A stretch of DNA of 64,000 nucleotides from DAOMFM01 sp035429825 (GTDB taxonomy: Bacteria; Acidobacteriota; Blastocatellia; UBA7656; JADIYM01): the NCBI GenBank assembly GCA_044224215.1, contig JBGAKX010000007.1, positions 1-64,000 of the forward strand, written 5' to 3'. The number at the start of each line of letters is the position of its first letter. Position 1 is the first letter of the stretch. The notes below the pieces were generated by a model, which was not told the origin of the DNA, ran no database searches, and saw nothing but the letters and a program-made list of their open reading frames with translations. The position numbers and the translations under genes are program-made. Below are positions 16,387 to 25,498 of the stretch, one piece after another.

Positions 16387-18000
16387 TCAGTTGATGTACC
16401 CGAGATCACGCAGCCTGCCTTCGAGCTCCTCGCGCTCGTCGGTGCCGTAGACGTCTTCCGAGCGCTCGAGCAGCACGCTCGTTCCCTTACGGTCGATCGT
16501 CCGTCCCTCACGAAACGCGTCCGTGAAGACCTCCTCGAGCACTCGTCCGTCCATGTCCTCGGTCAGCGGCAGCCCGAACTGGTACAGCAGTGTCGGAGTG
16601 ACGTCGAGCAGGCGCGCTCCGTCGATCGTCGCACCTCGCCGCACGCCGGGTCCTATCGCGTAGAAGATCCCCTGCTCGTCGTGACCGGCGTGCACTGCGT
16701 CCACGAACAGGCCGTGGCCGGGCATCAGCGACATCCGCAGTCGCGAGCGACGCGAGCCGTCGATCAGGATGTCGGGCGCGTCCTCGAGAAACGGCCCGGT
16801 GAACGCCTCTTCCTTGGTCACGATCGCCTCGAAGATCTGCTCGCCCGTGTCCGGGAAGCGCAGCTTCACGATCTCGCGGCGGATCTGCTCCACGATTCCG
16901 TCGTACTCGGCAGCGTCGACGATCCCGTGCGGCTCGCGCCCAGCGAGATTGATCCGCAGACCGCCGTGCTGTGCAAAGTAGACCTTTGTTGCAGACCAAT
17001 CGACGCGCTCGAGATAGTCGTTCTCGGAGTTCGTCACCGTCGTCCACTTGGACACGTAGCTGGCGCCGTCGCGCGGCGGCGCGCCCGGCGCGAACATTCG
17101 CCGCAGCCGCCCGACCACGCGCGAACCGAGGCTCGGCCCCGCCGGCTCCGACTTGAGAACGAGCAGGCCCTGATCGATCAGCCAGTGATTGATCAGCACA
17201 TTCTTCTGATACCCGGCAAACCCGTGGTCAGAGACGATGAAGACGCGCGTGTCGGGACCGACGTGATCGAGGATTCGACCAACGGCAGCGTCGCACCGTG
17301 CATAGATCTCGTCGACGACGCCGCGAAACGCATTGCCCTGCTCGTACAGCGGGTGCGTCGGGTCCGAGTCGTTCCAGAACCGGTGCTGGCACCGGTCGAG
17401 CTCGGTGAAGATGCACATGAAGAAGTCGGGCTGGTACGTGTCCAGCAGCCACAGCGAAAGCTCTTCGCGAAGCTCGATCGATCGCAGCAATCGTTCGCGA
17501 ACATAGGTCTTGTCGCCAAGCCCGATCGGCACGTCGATGATGTAATCGCCGAGCTCGGCGAGCATCGCGGTCTTGAGCTCTTCGGGTTCCGTCAGCCGGC
17601 TCTCGAGACTCGGCGTGAGCATGTCCGTGACTAGAAAGCCGTCGATCGGCTGAGGCGGGTACGTGCCTGGCACATTCACGACGCCGGTCTTGATGCCGGC
17701 ATCGTTCAACAGGTCCCAGACACGGCGCGCCTTGACGTCCGTCGAGTTCATCAGCTTCATGCCGTACCGCGTGCGGTCCCGCAGAAGTGCGTAGTAAATC
17801 CCGTGTTTCCCAGGATTTACACCCGTCGTGCACGTCGTCCACGCGGGAAAGCTGTTCGTGATCACGGTCGACTCGAGCTGCCCGCGGACGCCCTCTCGCG
17901 CGACCCGCGCGAGGTTCGGCATCCGGCCTTCGGCCACGAGCCGGTCGATGACCTTGAACGTGCCTCCATCGAGGCCGATGACAAGCGTTCGCTGCGCCAT
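16387..18000 (-). CDS. Alkaline-phosphatase-superfamily phosphodiesterase/nucleotide pyrophosphatase
   Basis: The 537-residue protein has the type I phosphodiesterase fold: the metal Asp in VIGLDGGTF, the nucleophile Thr region (TNSFPAWTTCTTGVNPGKHG) and the second metal-site motif IVSDHGF. Residues around 240 contain the LDRCQHRFW helix found in AP2933-like enzymes. Substrates of the group include phosphonates, nucleotides and phosphodiesters; none can be chosen here. No signal peptide is present, so the enzyme is cytoplasmic. Together with the CitE-like gene just upstream it may form a two-gene unit, though 61 bases separate them. Confidence 0.88.
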   Translation of the reverse strand: MAQRTLVIGLDGGTFKVIDRLVAEGRMPNLARVAREGVRGQLESTVITNSFPAWTTCTTGVNPGKHGIYYALLRDRTRYGMKLMNSTDVKARRVWDLLNDAGIKTGVVNVPGTYPPQPIDGFLVTDMLTPSLESRLTEPEELKTAMLAELGDYIIDVPIGLGDKTYVRERLLRSIELREELSLWLLDTYQPDFFMCIFTELDRCQHRFWNDSDPTHPLYEQGNAFRGVVDEIYARCDAAVGRILDHVGPDTRVFIVSDHGFAGYQKNVLINHWLIDQGLLVLKSEPAGPSLGSRVVGRLRRMFAPGAPPRDGASYVSKWTTVTNSENDYLERVDWSATKVYFAQHGGLRINLAGREPHGIVDAAEYDGIVEQIRREIVKLRFPDTGEQIFEAIVTKEEAFTGPFLEDAPDILIDGSRRSRLRMSLMPGHGLFVDAVHAGHDEQGIFYAIGPGVRRGATIDGARLLDVTPTLLYQFGLPLTEDMDGRVLEEVFTDAFREGRTIDRKGTSVLLERSEDVYGTDEREELEGRLRDLGYIN

Positions 18001-18061
18001 ACGAAAGCGAGCATCGTACAGGCCGCTCGGCGCGAGATCAATCCTGCACCCTGTCGCGCCG

Positions 18062-18904
18062 TTATCGGCCCAGCAGTCGCCGCGCCTGCAGCACGACCGG
18101 CCGATCGATCATACGGCCGTCGACGACCACGACCCCAAGTCCTTCGCGCTCCGCATCGTCGAACGCCTCGAGTATCCGCTCGGCGCGAGCGATCTCGTCC
18201 GCAGTCGGCTCGTATGCTCGAGCAACGGGTTCGATCTGGGACGGATGAATGATCTGTTTCCCGCCGAAGCCGAGTCCGCGGCCCACCGTCGCGTCGCTGA
18301 ACAAGCCCTCAGGATCGCCAAAATCGATGAACACCGTGTCGATCGGGACGACCCCGGCCGCGTGCGCCGCGGTCGAGATCGCACTGCGGAAGTAAATCAG
18401 CTCGGTTGCCGATTTCGTGCGCCGCAGCCCCATGTCGGCGGCGAGGTCTTCGCTGCCAATGGCGATCCCGACAACCCGGTCGCTCGCGGATGCGATCTCG
18501 TATGCACGGACCACGCCGAGCGCGCTCTCGACAAACGGAAGCAGCCTCAACGAATCGGGTGCGCCGTGCTCGGCGAGCGCATTCGCCGCCGCGTGCACGT
18601 CGCCTGCCGATTCACACTTGGGGATGCACACGCCGAACGGGGCGACGGGAGCGACCGCCCTGATGTCCGCCATGAAGTGATCCGACGTCGGCCCGTTCAC
18701 GCGGACGAATAAAAGCGGCGTTGCGGGCCATTCACCAGTAAGTACATCGACGGCGGCGGCCCGCGCCTCGTCCTTCTCGCCAAAACCGACGCCGTCCTCG
18801 AGATCCAGAATGATCGCAGAGGCACGGAGCGAACGGGCCTTGTCGACCATGCGCCTCTTGTTGGGCGGCACGAACAGCATCGTGGTCAAGACCGGCAGAT
18901 CCAT
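18062..18904 (-). CDS. HpcH/HpaI aldolase/citrate lyase (CitE-like) family
   Basis: A 280-residue TIM-barrel enzyme. Characteristic stretches are LFVPPNKRRMVDKA at the start, IILDLEDGVG (Mg/CoA site) and KQIIHPSQIEPV near the C-terminus. Related enzymes include citramalyl-CoA lyase, malyl-CoA lyase and the human CLYBL protein; they cleave or form carbon-carbon bonds of CoA thioesters. The ATG at 18904 starts at MDLPVLTT, six bases after the stop of the small gene upstream, suggesting coupled translation. The exact acyl-CoA substrate is open. Confidence 0.85.
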   Translation of the reverse strand: MDLPVLTTMLFVPPNKRRMVDKARSLRASAIILDLEDGVGFGEKDEARAAAVDVLTGEWPATPLLFVRVNGPTSDHFMADIRAVAPVAPFGVCIPKCESAGDVHAAANALAEHGAPDSLRLLPFVESALGVVRAYEIASASDRVVGIAIGSEDLAADMGLRRTKSATELIYFRSAISTAAHAAGVVPIDTVFIDFGDPEGLFSDATVGRGLGFGGKQIIHPSQIEPVARAYEPTADEIARAERILEAFDDAEREGLGVVVVDGRMIDRPVVLQARRLLGR

Positions 18905-18909
18905 CGGTT

Positions 18910-19164
18910 TCAACGCGGCGCTCCTTCGGCCCACACAACGCCCCGCGCAGGGTCGAGGTCCGGGTCCGACGTCGAGCTGAGCGCGATTTCGACAATCGAT
19001 TCGCCGGGCGTAACGTCGACGGTCGCCTTTCCTCGATCGAGCTCGCGTGTGGAAACGTGAACCGTTGACGTGGATCCGTCGGACCCAACGCGCACGTACG
19101 CGTATCGACCGGGTCGGACGGGAATCGTCACGGATCGTGTCGTCGCGATGGCTTCGTCCGGCAC
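18910..19164 (-). CDS. Small hypothetical protein upstream of the CitE-like gene
   Basis: An 84-residue product, all-beta in appearance (RYAYVRVGSDGSTSTVHVST, then ATVDVTPGESIVEIALS). It has no signal peptide or metal motif and no recognised family. The stop lies five bases before the start of the CitE-like gene on the same strand, so co-transcription is likely. Its reality is supported by that spacing and by codon use similar to its neighbours. Confidence 0.55.
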   Translation of the reverse strand: MPDEAIATTRSVTIPVRPGRYAYVRVGSDGSTSTVHVSTRELDRGKATVDVTPGESIVEIALSSTSDPDLDPARGVVWAEGAPR

Positions 19165-19292
19165 GCGGGCATGCTAGCCCGGATTTCGCGGGAGCGGAAT
19201 CGAAAGCGTGCACGGCGATGTCGCCGGTGGCGAGAGAGGTTGATCCTGAGCACCCGTCTTCGTCAGGCGGCTGCGACGGGACCTCATTCAGA

Positions 19293-19463
19293 CTATCGAT
19301 CCTTTCTGTGTCCCTTGCGCTTGTGCTGCTTCAGCACAGTTCGCGCGGCCACCTCTGCGGCGCGCTTGCCGTACCGGCCGGATTTCTCGGCCTCCTCCTT
19401 GATGTGCTCGTATTGGCGCTGCTCCTTCGCTCCAACGCCGCGCAAATGCTTCTTCCCAGGCAT
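19293..19463 (-). CDS. Small basic plasmid-stabilisation-like protein (56 aa)
   Basis: A 56-residue, strongly basic, helical protein beginning MPGKKHLRGVGAKEQRQY and continuing with EHIKEEAEKSGRYGKRAAE. This pattern (RQYEHIK...AEEVAARTV) is common in very small proteins annotated as plasmid stabilisation proteins or ChaB-like; their function is not established. A GGAGG ribosome site sits five bases upstream of the ATG. The gene ends 20 bases before the start-side neighbour's stop is reached (19484), so it could be cotranscribed with the TIGR03118 gene. Confidence 0.75.
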   Translation of the reverse strand: MPGKKHLRGVGAKEQRQYEHIKEEAEKSGRYGKRAAEVAARTVLKQHKRKGHRKDR

Positions 19464-19483
19464 AAGGTCCTCCAGCGTGCGGT

Positions 19484-20587
19484 TCAGTTGCCCCCGGCCG
19501 GTCGGGACACAACCTTCCCAAACAGTCCGTGAGTCTCGTCGTCAAGCCCCGCGGTGAAGTACAGGACGTTCGTGCGGCCGGCCGATCCACCGTTTCCGAA
19601 CGCAAGTCCCCAGAGACCTTCGATCGTGATCGGCTCGCCTCGCGTCGTCGTCAGAATTCCCTTGAAATCGCCTGTTGCCGGGTCGAACGCATTGATCGTG
19701 CCGTCGCCGAAGTTTCCGATGAGCACGTCGCCGCTGAAAGCGCCAAAATCGGCCGGGGCGCGTACCACGCCCCACGGCGCGTTGAGCGTGCCGTGCTCGG
19801 CAAAGCGGCGAACCAGCGTCCCGTTGGTGTCGAACACGTCCACCAGCCCGAGTCCGGGTCCGGGCTCGTCTTCTCCCTCGTCGTTTCGCAGTGCGTAGGT
19901 CACGAAGAGCAGACCGTCCAGATTTGTCACGTTGAAGGGCGAGAATCCCACGTCCGCGTTTGGATCGGACGCCGTGGCGACGAGTTCGAGTTTCGAGTTG
20001 TAGATATCGACGACTCCCTTGGCAAAGTTCGCGACTGCCAGAACGTTTTCGTTGCCGCGCGTCGCGATCGTGATCCCCGTGTACTCGGCCCCAGACTGCG
20101 AGTTGTCGAGGATGACAAGGGACGATACCGTGTTCACGGCGGGATTCCACCCGTTGACGACGCCGTCGGTACCTGCGGTGATGAACAGGGCTGGTGCTGC
20201 CCTGTCGCCCGCCGTGACGATGAAGTCCTGCGTCTTGTTGAACACGAGCCCGGACGGTCGTCCAGTACCGCGTGAATCCCCGGCGCCCGGGACAAAAACA
20301 AGCACTCGCGATCCGTCACTACGAATCGGTCGACCGTTCTTGTCATAGGCCGTCATCAGTCCGGTCTCCTCGTTCGCCACCCACCACGGTCCTGTCGGGC
20401 TCGCGGCAAGACCCCACGGGTTTACGAGATTGCGGTCACGTCGGACGGCGGTCTGAGCTTGGTCGGAGACCAGCCTGGTCACCTTGTATCCCGGAGCTCC
20501 CTGTGCGTAGCTCGTGCAGGGGACCGCGACAACGGCCGACAGACACAGAACGGCAGCTGCATTGTTGAAGAACTCCCTGATTCGCAT
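19484..20587 (-). CDS. TIGR03118-family secreted beta-propeller protein
   Basis: A 367-residue secreted protein: the signal peptide ends near residue 28 (VAVPCTSYAQG). The body repeats propeller-like units including NLVNPWGLAASPTGPWWVAN, FNKTQDFIVTAG and APWGVVRAPADFGAFSGDVLIGNFGDG, the hallmarks of the TIGR03118 family. Members are periplasmic or extracellular and of unknown function, perhaps lactonase-like. It ends GLFGKVVSRPAGGN. A 260-base region upstream (20588-20847) separates it from the sigma54 activator gene; I see no clear promoter there. Confidence 0.85.
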   Translation of the reverse strand: MRIREFFNNAAAVLCLSAVVAVPCTSYAQGAPGYKVTRLVSDQAQTAVRRDRNLVNPWGLAASPTGPWWVANEETGLMTAYDKNGRPIRSDGSRVLVFVPGAGDSRGTGRPSGLVFNKTQDFIVTAGDRAAPALFITAGTDGVVNGWNPAVNTVSSLVILDNSQSGAEYTGITIATRGNENVLAVANFAKGVVDIYNSKLELVATASDPNADVGFSPFNVTNLDGLLFVTYALRNDEGEDEPGPGLGLVDVFDTNGTLVRRFAEHGTLNAPWGVVRAPADFGAFSGDVLIGNFGDGTINAFDPATGDFKGILTTTRGEPITIEGLWGLAFGNGGSAGRTNVLYFTAGLDDETHGLFGKVVSRPAGGN

Positions 20588-20847
20588 CGCTGTCCTCCTT
20601 CACCCTTGCTCGGTAGAAACGTCTGCACGAGACGTGCCGGAATTCGGGTTCGCGATTCGCCCCGCATCGCGACGATCGACAGATCGCACAGCACGGCGTC
20701 CGTACACATGGGCATACACACGTTGTATCGCGGCGCGACACTCGGTCCCCGCTCTTGCCGGCCAGGCTTCAGCCTCGTCCCGTCAGTGGGCTCCGGCGAT
20801 GCTCGCAGTGAGTGGTCGACACGCGTACCGGGTCGCCACCACGTCCA

Positions 20848-22362
20848 TCACTGCCAGACCTTGAGGTCGTGCTTGCGGATCATGTGATAGAGACGCGGCC
20901 GATAGACGCCGAGCAGGTTCGCCGCCGCCTGCTTGTTTCCTTTCGTTCGCTCGAGCGCGGCAGCCACGATGGAGCCTTCGACCTGAGTCAGTACGTCGAC
21001 GGCATCCTCAGCCTCGCGGCGAACCGAAACGCGATTGACGATTGTCCGGCCGAGACCGCGGAGCATGCTGCCGTCTTCAGCAGAGTCATCTGCGGATTCG
21101 CTCAACGAGCCAATGGCGGCCTGCGAGGCGCCGTTCACCACGGTGGTGGCGTGGATGTCGGACGTGGCGGTGGCCGCAAACGCGCGTTGCGGAGCCCGAC
21201 CAACCTGGAGCGATGCCGCATCCAGTACCGAGCCCTTGGTGAGCAGCACTGCGCGCTCCACCGTGTTCCGCAGCTCCCGCACGTTGCCGGGCCATGAGTA
21301 CTCGAACAGGTACGCATAAGCCTGCTCTGAAATTGTATGCGCCGGTCGTTGGTACTTTTCAGAGAACTCCTGCAGGAAGTGTTCGGCAAGGCTCTGTATG
21401 TCGTCGATTCGCTCCCGCAGCGGCGGAACCACAATCTCGATGGTATTGACCCTGTAATACAGGTCTTCGCGCAGCGATCCGCTGTTGACCGCGTCGCGTG
21501 GATTCTGATTGGTCGCCGCGATCAATCGAAAATCGACCTCGAGTTGCTTTGTGCTTCCAAGGCACGTGTAGACGCGTTCCTGCAGAACGCGGAGCAGCTT
21601 CGGTTGCAGCTCGAGAGGCATCTCGCCGATCTCGTCGAGAAACAGACTGCCGCCGTCCGACTGTCCGATCAGTCCGACCTTGTCGGAGGCTGCCCCCGTG
21701 AACGCCCCCTTTGTATGCCCAAACAGTTCCGACTCGATCAGTTCCTTGGGGAGGGCCGCACAATTCACCTTCATCATCGGTCTCTTCGCGCGCCGACTCC
21801 TGAAATGGATTGCGTTTGCGACCAACTCCTTTCCGGTACCCGACTCGCCGGTCACCAGGATGTTGGCATCGGACTCAGCAACGCTGTCGATGAGTTCAAA
21901 GATGTCCTGCATCGGCTTGCTGCTGCCGATGATGTTGAAGTACGAGGTTCGATTCGACAACTTGTCGCGCAACTGTCGAATCTCGGCTGCCTGCTGCCGG
22001 CGCTCGACGGCCTTGGCCATCAGCACGGTCAACTCTTCGAACTCTGCCGGCTTTTCGACGAAGTAGAACGCCCCGGCCTTGGTCGCCTCCACCGCTTTCG
22101 AGACCGACCCGTATCCGGTGACGACGATGATCTCGGTGTCCGGCGAGGCCTCTCGGAGCTTCCGGACGAGCTCGATTCCATCGTGGTCGGGAAGATTCAG
22201 GTCGGTAAGCACGACATCGAACTGCCTGGAATTTGCAAGCCTGATCCCCTCGTCGCCCGTCACTGCCGTATGTACGGTGTGACCTTCCGCCGTCAGCTGG
22301 ATGGTTGCGATCTCGAGCATCGACTCGTCGTCATCGATGACAAGGACTTCCCATTTGCTCAT
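20848..22362 (-). CDS. NtrC-type sigma54-dependent response regulator
   Basis: A 504-residue response regulator: receiver domain (VIDDDESML; phospho-Asp in LTDLNLPDHDG; conserved Lys in FVEKPAE), AAA+ domain with Walker A GESGTGKELVA and the sigma54-contact loop GAFTGA, and a Fis-type helix-turn-helix at the C-terminus (NKQAAANLLGVYRPRLYHMI). It should activate sigma54 promoters when phosphorylated. The ATG at 22362 is preferred because a GGAAGG ribosome site precedes it and MSKWEVLVIDDD is a normal receiver start; a frame extension to 22404 would overlap the kinase stop. Its likely partner is the kinase immediately upstream. Confidence 0.95.
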   Translation of the reverse strand: MSKWEVLVIDDDESMLEIATIQLTAEGHTVHTAVTGDEGIRLANSRQFDVVLTDLNLPDHDGIELVRKLREASPDTEIIVVTGYGSVSKAVEATKAGAFYFVEKPAEFEELTVLMAKAVERRQQAAEIRQLRDKLSNRTSYFNIIGSSKPMQDIFELIDSVAESDANILVTGESGTGKELVANAIHFRSRRAKRPMMKVNCAALPKELIESELFGHTKGAFTGAASDKVGLIGQSDGGSLFLDEIGEMPLELQPKLLRVLQERVYTCLGSTKQLEVDFRLIAATNQNPRDAVNSGSLREDLYYRVNTIEIVVPPLRERIDDIQSLAEHFLQEFSEKYQRPAHTISEQAYAYLFEYSWPGNVRELRNTVERAVLLTKGSVLDAASLQVGRAPQRAFAATATSDIHATTVVNGASQAAIGSLSESADDSAEDGSMLRGLGRTIVNRVSVRREAEDAVDVLTQVEGSIVAAALERTKGNKQAAANLLGVYRPRLYHMIRKHDLKVWQ

Positions 22363-22400
22363 TGCTTTCCTTCCTTTCGCTTGTGAAGAGACACGGGGAC

Positions 22401-24887
22401 TCATGCGACGGTGTCGATACTCGCGCGGCGTGTCAGACTTGTGATGACCATCGCGAGTTCCACAGGCTCGACGGGCTTGGGCACGTGCATCTGAAACCCT
22501 GCGGACAGGGCTTTCACTCGATCGACGGATCGGCCGTACGCAGTGAGCGCCACCGCTGGAATCGCGCCGCCAAGCGCAGGCGTCAACTCGCGTACCTTGC
22601 GAACCAGTGAGTAGCCGTCTTCGCCAGGCAGGCCGATGTCGGAAACAATCACGTCAAAGCGCTCGCACGCAGCGGCGTCGGTCAATGCGATGAGCGCCTC
22701 TTCACACGAGGAAGTAGGTGTGACTGTGGCGCCGTACCTGGTGAGCAATGTCGTGACAAGCTCACGGGCATCGCGCTCATCGTCGACCACAAGAATCCGC
22801 AGGCCGTCGAGAACGGGAGGAAATCGCTCGACACGCTCGTCACCTGCAACGTCCGACGGGTCCTGCACTTCCGCGCGCACTGCGCGGAGCGGAAGCTTGA
22901 CCGTAAACGTCGACCCCTTCGACTCCCCGAGGCTCTCCGCGGAGATCGTCCCCCCGTGTGCCTCGACGACGTAGCGAGCAAGCGCGAGACCAAGCCCGAG
23001 TCCTCCGTGCCGGCGTGCGCTGGACGCATCCGCCTGGTTGAAGCGGTCGAATATGCGAGGCAGAAACTCGGGATCGATTCCCTTGCCGGTGTCGCACACC
23101 TGAATCTGGACGAAGGGGTCGATCCGTTCGAGGCGGACGATGACCTGCCCACCCGTCTGCGTGAACTTCACGGCGTTTGACAGCAGATTCCACACCACCT
23201 GTTGCAACCTCCCCGAATCGCCGTTGATGACGTCGATTTCCGGGTCGTAGATGCGGATGAGCTCGATCGACTTTGCGTCTGCCGCCGGCCGCACTACGTC
23301 GATCGCCGCATCCATGACCGACGTCAGGTCGATCGGGCGAACCTCGAGCCGGAGCTTTCCGCTCGTGATTCGCGTAATGTCAAGAAGGTCGTCGATGATG
23401 TTCGACTGCGCGCGAGCACTGCGTTCGATCGTGTCGATGGCGTGAACGACCGTCTTCTCCTCGACACTTCTGGATTGCAGAATCCGTGCCCAACCGAGGA
23501 TCGCGTTGAGCGGAGCACGCAGCTCGTGAGACACGACCGCGAGAAACTCGTCCTTGGCATGGCTGGCCATTTCGGCCACGGCCCTGGCGTATCGTTCACG
23601 AGCGAGCAATTCCTCGCGCTCGACCTCGACGAGACGCCGATCCGTGATGTCGAGCGTAATGCCGATCATTCGAACCGGGTTGCCGTAGTCGTCGAGAAAG
23701 AGTTGTCCGCGGGTCGTCACCCATCGGAGCTCCCCGCCAGGGCGAATGATCCTGTATGCGAGCGATACGTCCTGCCGCTGCCGGATCGCCTCGAGAAGTT
23801 TCGACTGGACCATGTCCAGGTCGTCAGGATGGATCGAGTCGCGAAAGCGCTCGTATGTGGCGTCGCGTGATGTCGCGTCGAGTCCGAACACTGCGAACAA
23901 TTCGTCGGACCAGCTCAGTTCGTTCGCTGCGAGTTCCCAATTCCAGGTGCCGGCCAATCCCGCAGTCAACGCAAGTCTGAGTTGATCGTCGCGTTCGCGG
24001 AGCAGTTCAAGCGTTCGGCGCGACGACGTGACGTCCTTGCAGGTCCCCACCCACTCGCGGACGGATCCGTCGTGTTCGAGGACGGGAACGCCGCGGACGG
24101 CGAACACGTGAAATGAACCGTCGACGGTCTTCACGCGGTGCTCGATAGCAAACTCCTGCCGCGATTGGACACACTCCGACCATCGAGCGACCGTGAGCTG
24201 CCGGTCGTCCGGATGGATGGCGTCGATCCACCCCCAGCCACGCACCTCATCGCGGGTTTGTCCCGTGATCGCGCGCCAGTCGGGCATGTCGTCAACGAGC
24301 CCGTCTGCGTCCATCGTCCAGACCACTTGCGCGGAGGCCACGACGAGCGAGTGGTAGCGCTCGGTGCTCAGCCTTGCTGCGCCCTCTGCGCGATGTCGTT
24401 CGGCGATCTCGCGCTCGAGTGCCAGCACGTTCTGCTTCAGCTTGCGGTTTGCCTTCCGCAACTGGCGCTGCCGGCGCTCGAGCTTCTGGTGCAGCGCGGC
24501 CTTTTCGATCGCGAAACTGACAATCCAGCACAGGTTGTCACCGGAAACCGTCGACCTGTCAACGAGCTCCTGAGCGCCGGCGCGGATGGCTGTCTTGCGC
24601 AACTCAAGGTGTTCGCTCGTCCCAACGAGCACCATGGGAATGGCGACGCGGCCGGTGCGCTCGCGCAATTGCTGAAGGACCTCGAGGCCCGTTGCATCCG
24701 GATGCTCGAGGCCAACGAGAACGCAGTCGGGTTGCCACGAAACGTACGCGTCGATGCCGTCGGTAGGCCGCGAGAACTCCCGAAATGAATATTCGTTGGA
24801 CCGATCGCGTTCGAGGCATCCGCACAACTCTTCACGAATGCGGGGATCGTGTTCGACGATGAGCACTTTCTTTGCGACTGTCGACAT
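22401..24887 (-). CDS. Hybrid sensor histidine kinase with degenerate receiver, two PAS domains and C-terminal receiver
   Basis: An 828-residue soluble kinase. In order: an N-terminal receiver-like domain (residues 7-125) with Gly 59 at the phospho-Asp position and no switch Lys; a coiled coil (about 130-170); PAS domains (about 175-290 and 300-415, each ending with an IHPDD motif); HisKA with VVSHELRAPLNAIL; HATPase with GLGLGLALARYVV; and a competent receiver with VVDDE and VSDIGLPGEDG. The intracellular PAS sensors suggest a cytosolic cue such as redox, oxygen or a small ligand. It is cotranscribed with the NtrC-type regulator downstream. Confidence 0.93.
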   Translation of the reverse strand: MSTVAKKVLIVEHDPRIREELCGCLERDRSNEYSFREFSRPTDGIDAYVSWQPDCVLVGLEHPDATGLEVLQQLRERTGRVAIPMVLVGTSEHLELRKTAIRAGAQELVDRSTVSGDNLCWIVSFAIEKAALHQKLERRQRQLRKANRKLKQNVLALEREIAERHRAEGAARLSTERYHSLVVASAQVVWTMDADGLVDDMPDWRAITGQTRDEVRGWGWIDAIHPDDRQLTVARWSECVQSRQEFAIEHRVKTVDGSFHVFAVRGVPVLEHDGSVREWVGTCKDVTSSRRTLELLRERDDQLRLALTAGLAGTWNWELAANELSWSDELFAVFGLDATSRDATYERFRDSIHPDDLDMVQSKLLEAIRQRQDVSLAYRIIRPGGELRWVTTRGQLFLDDYGNPVRMIGITLDITDRRLVEVEREELLARERYARAVAEMASHAKDEFLAVVSHELRAPLNAILGWARILQSRSVEEKTVVHAIDTIERSARAQSNIIDDLLDITRITSGKLRLEVRPIDLTSVMDAAIDVVRPAADAKSIELIRIYDPEIDVINGDSGRLQQVVWNLLSNAVKFTQTGGQVIVRLERIDPFVQIQVCDTGKGIDPEFLPRIFDRFNQADASSARRHGGLGLGLALARYVVEAHGGTISAESLGESKGSTFTVKLPLRAVRAEVQDPSDVAGDERVERFPPVLDGLRILVVDDERDARELVTTLLTRYGATVTPTSSCEEALIALTDAAACERFDVIVSDIGLPGEDGYSLVRKVRELTPALGGAIPAVALTAYGRSVDRVKALSAGFQMHVPKPVEPVELAMVITSLTRRASIDTVA

Positions 24888-25294
24888 TCGACTCAGTTCC
24901 AGTCTGCTGCGGTTGCAAGATCGTCACGTTGTGACCTTTCAAGGACGCACCACTCCCATAAGGCAACCAAGGGGCCAAGAGTGTTTTGCCGGGAGAAATG
25001 CAGTGAAAACAGTTGCAAGTGCACCAGAATGAGACAGACATGTTCGATTTGGGTACGATTACGACGGCGAGGCATGGGACGCGCATGCTCGGAAGCTGGT
25101 CGCTCTTGTTGCACGCGCGCCCCTGAGGGCTTTCCACCGGGCCGAAATCGAAGGCGTCGCCGGTTCCCCGCGGCCTGCGTGGCCTTGCAGCGCGAAGCGA
25201 GTACCAGCGTGAAACCCGCGCCACAACGCCCAGCAGACCCCCGCCGGCGACGCCCTCCTGGGGGACTCCTTCCCCCCGAAAGGAGTCCTCAACA
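24888..25294. other. Intergenic region between kinase and metallothionein genes
   Basis: About 400 bases without a convincing gene. A perfect hairpin GGACTCCT (25263-25270) and AGGAGTCC (25281-25288) with a 10-base C-rich loop lies seven bases beyond the stop of the minus-strand metallothionein gene; it may be a terminator, but no T-run follows on that strand. The kinase promoter must lie in the left part; I found no strong consensus. Confidence 0.5.
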
Positions 25295-25471
25295 CTAGTG
25301 CTCGCTACTCACGGTCTCGATGTCAGCGAGCGTGCAGGCTGGATGGCCGCAGCCACACAGCGCCTCGAACGTGTCGTCGAGCGCTTCACAGTGGTCTCCG
25401 CAGAACCGTTCGCCCGGCTCGGTGACACAAACGCACCCGGAGTGCGAGCATTTGATCGTGTACTCGTTCAT
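25295..25471 (-). CDS. Prokaryotic metallothionein (SmtA/BmtA-like)
   Basis: A 58-residue protein with eight cysteines (8, 13, 15, 24, 28, 39, 41, 46) and several His. Segments KCSHSGCVC, RFCGDHCEAL and CGCGHPAC follow the SmtA order: an N-terminal KCxxxxCxC, a central C(x3)C pair and a C-terminal CGCGHxxC. One SmtA cysteine of the first cluster is replaced by His 10. Such proteins bind Zn, Cd or Cu. The ATG at 25471 follows a weak GAGG ribosome site. No adjacent metal regulator such as SmtB is present. The gene is below the usual length cutoff for gene finders. Confidence 0.82.
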   Translation of the reverse strand: MNEYTIKCSHSGCVCVTEPGERFCGDHCEALDDTFEALCGCGHPACTLADIETVSSEH

Positions 25472-25498
25472 GGCCAGTACCTCAGCTCCTACGCGCTT

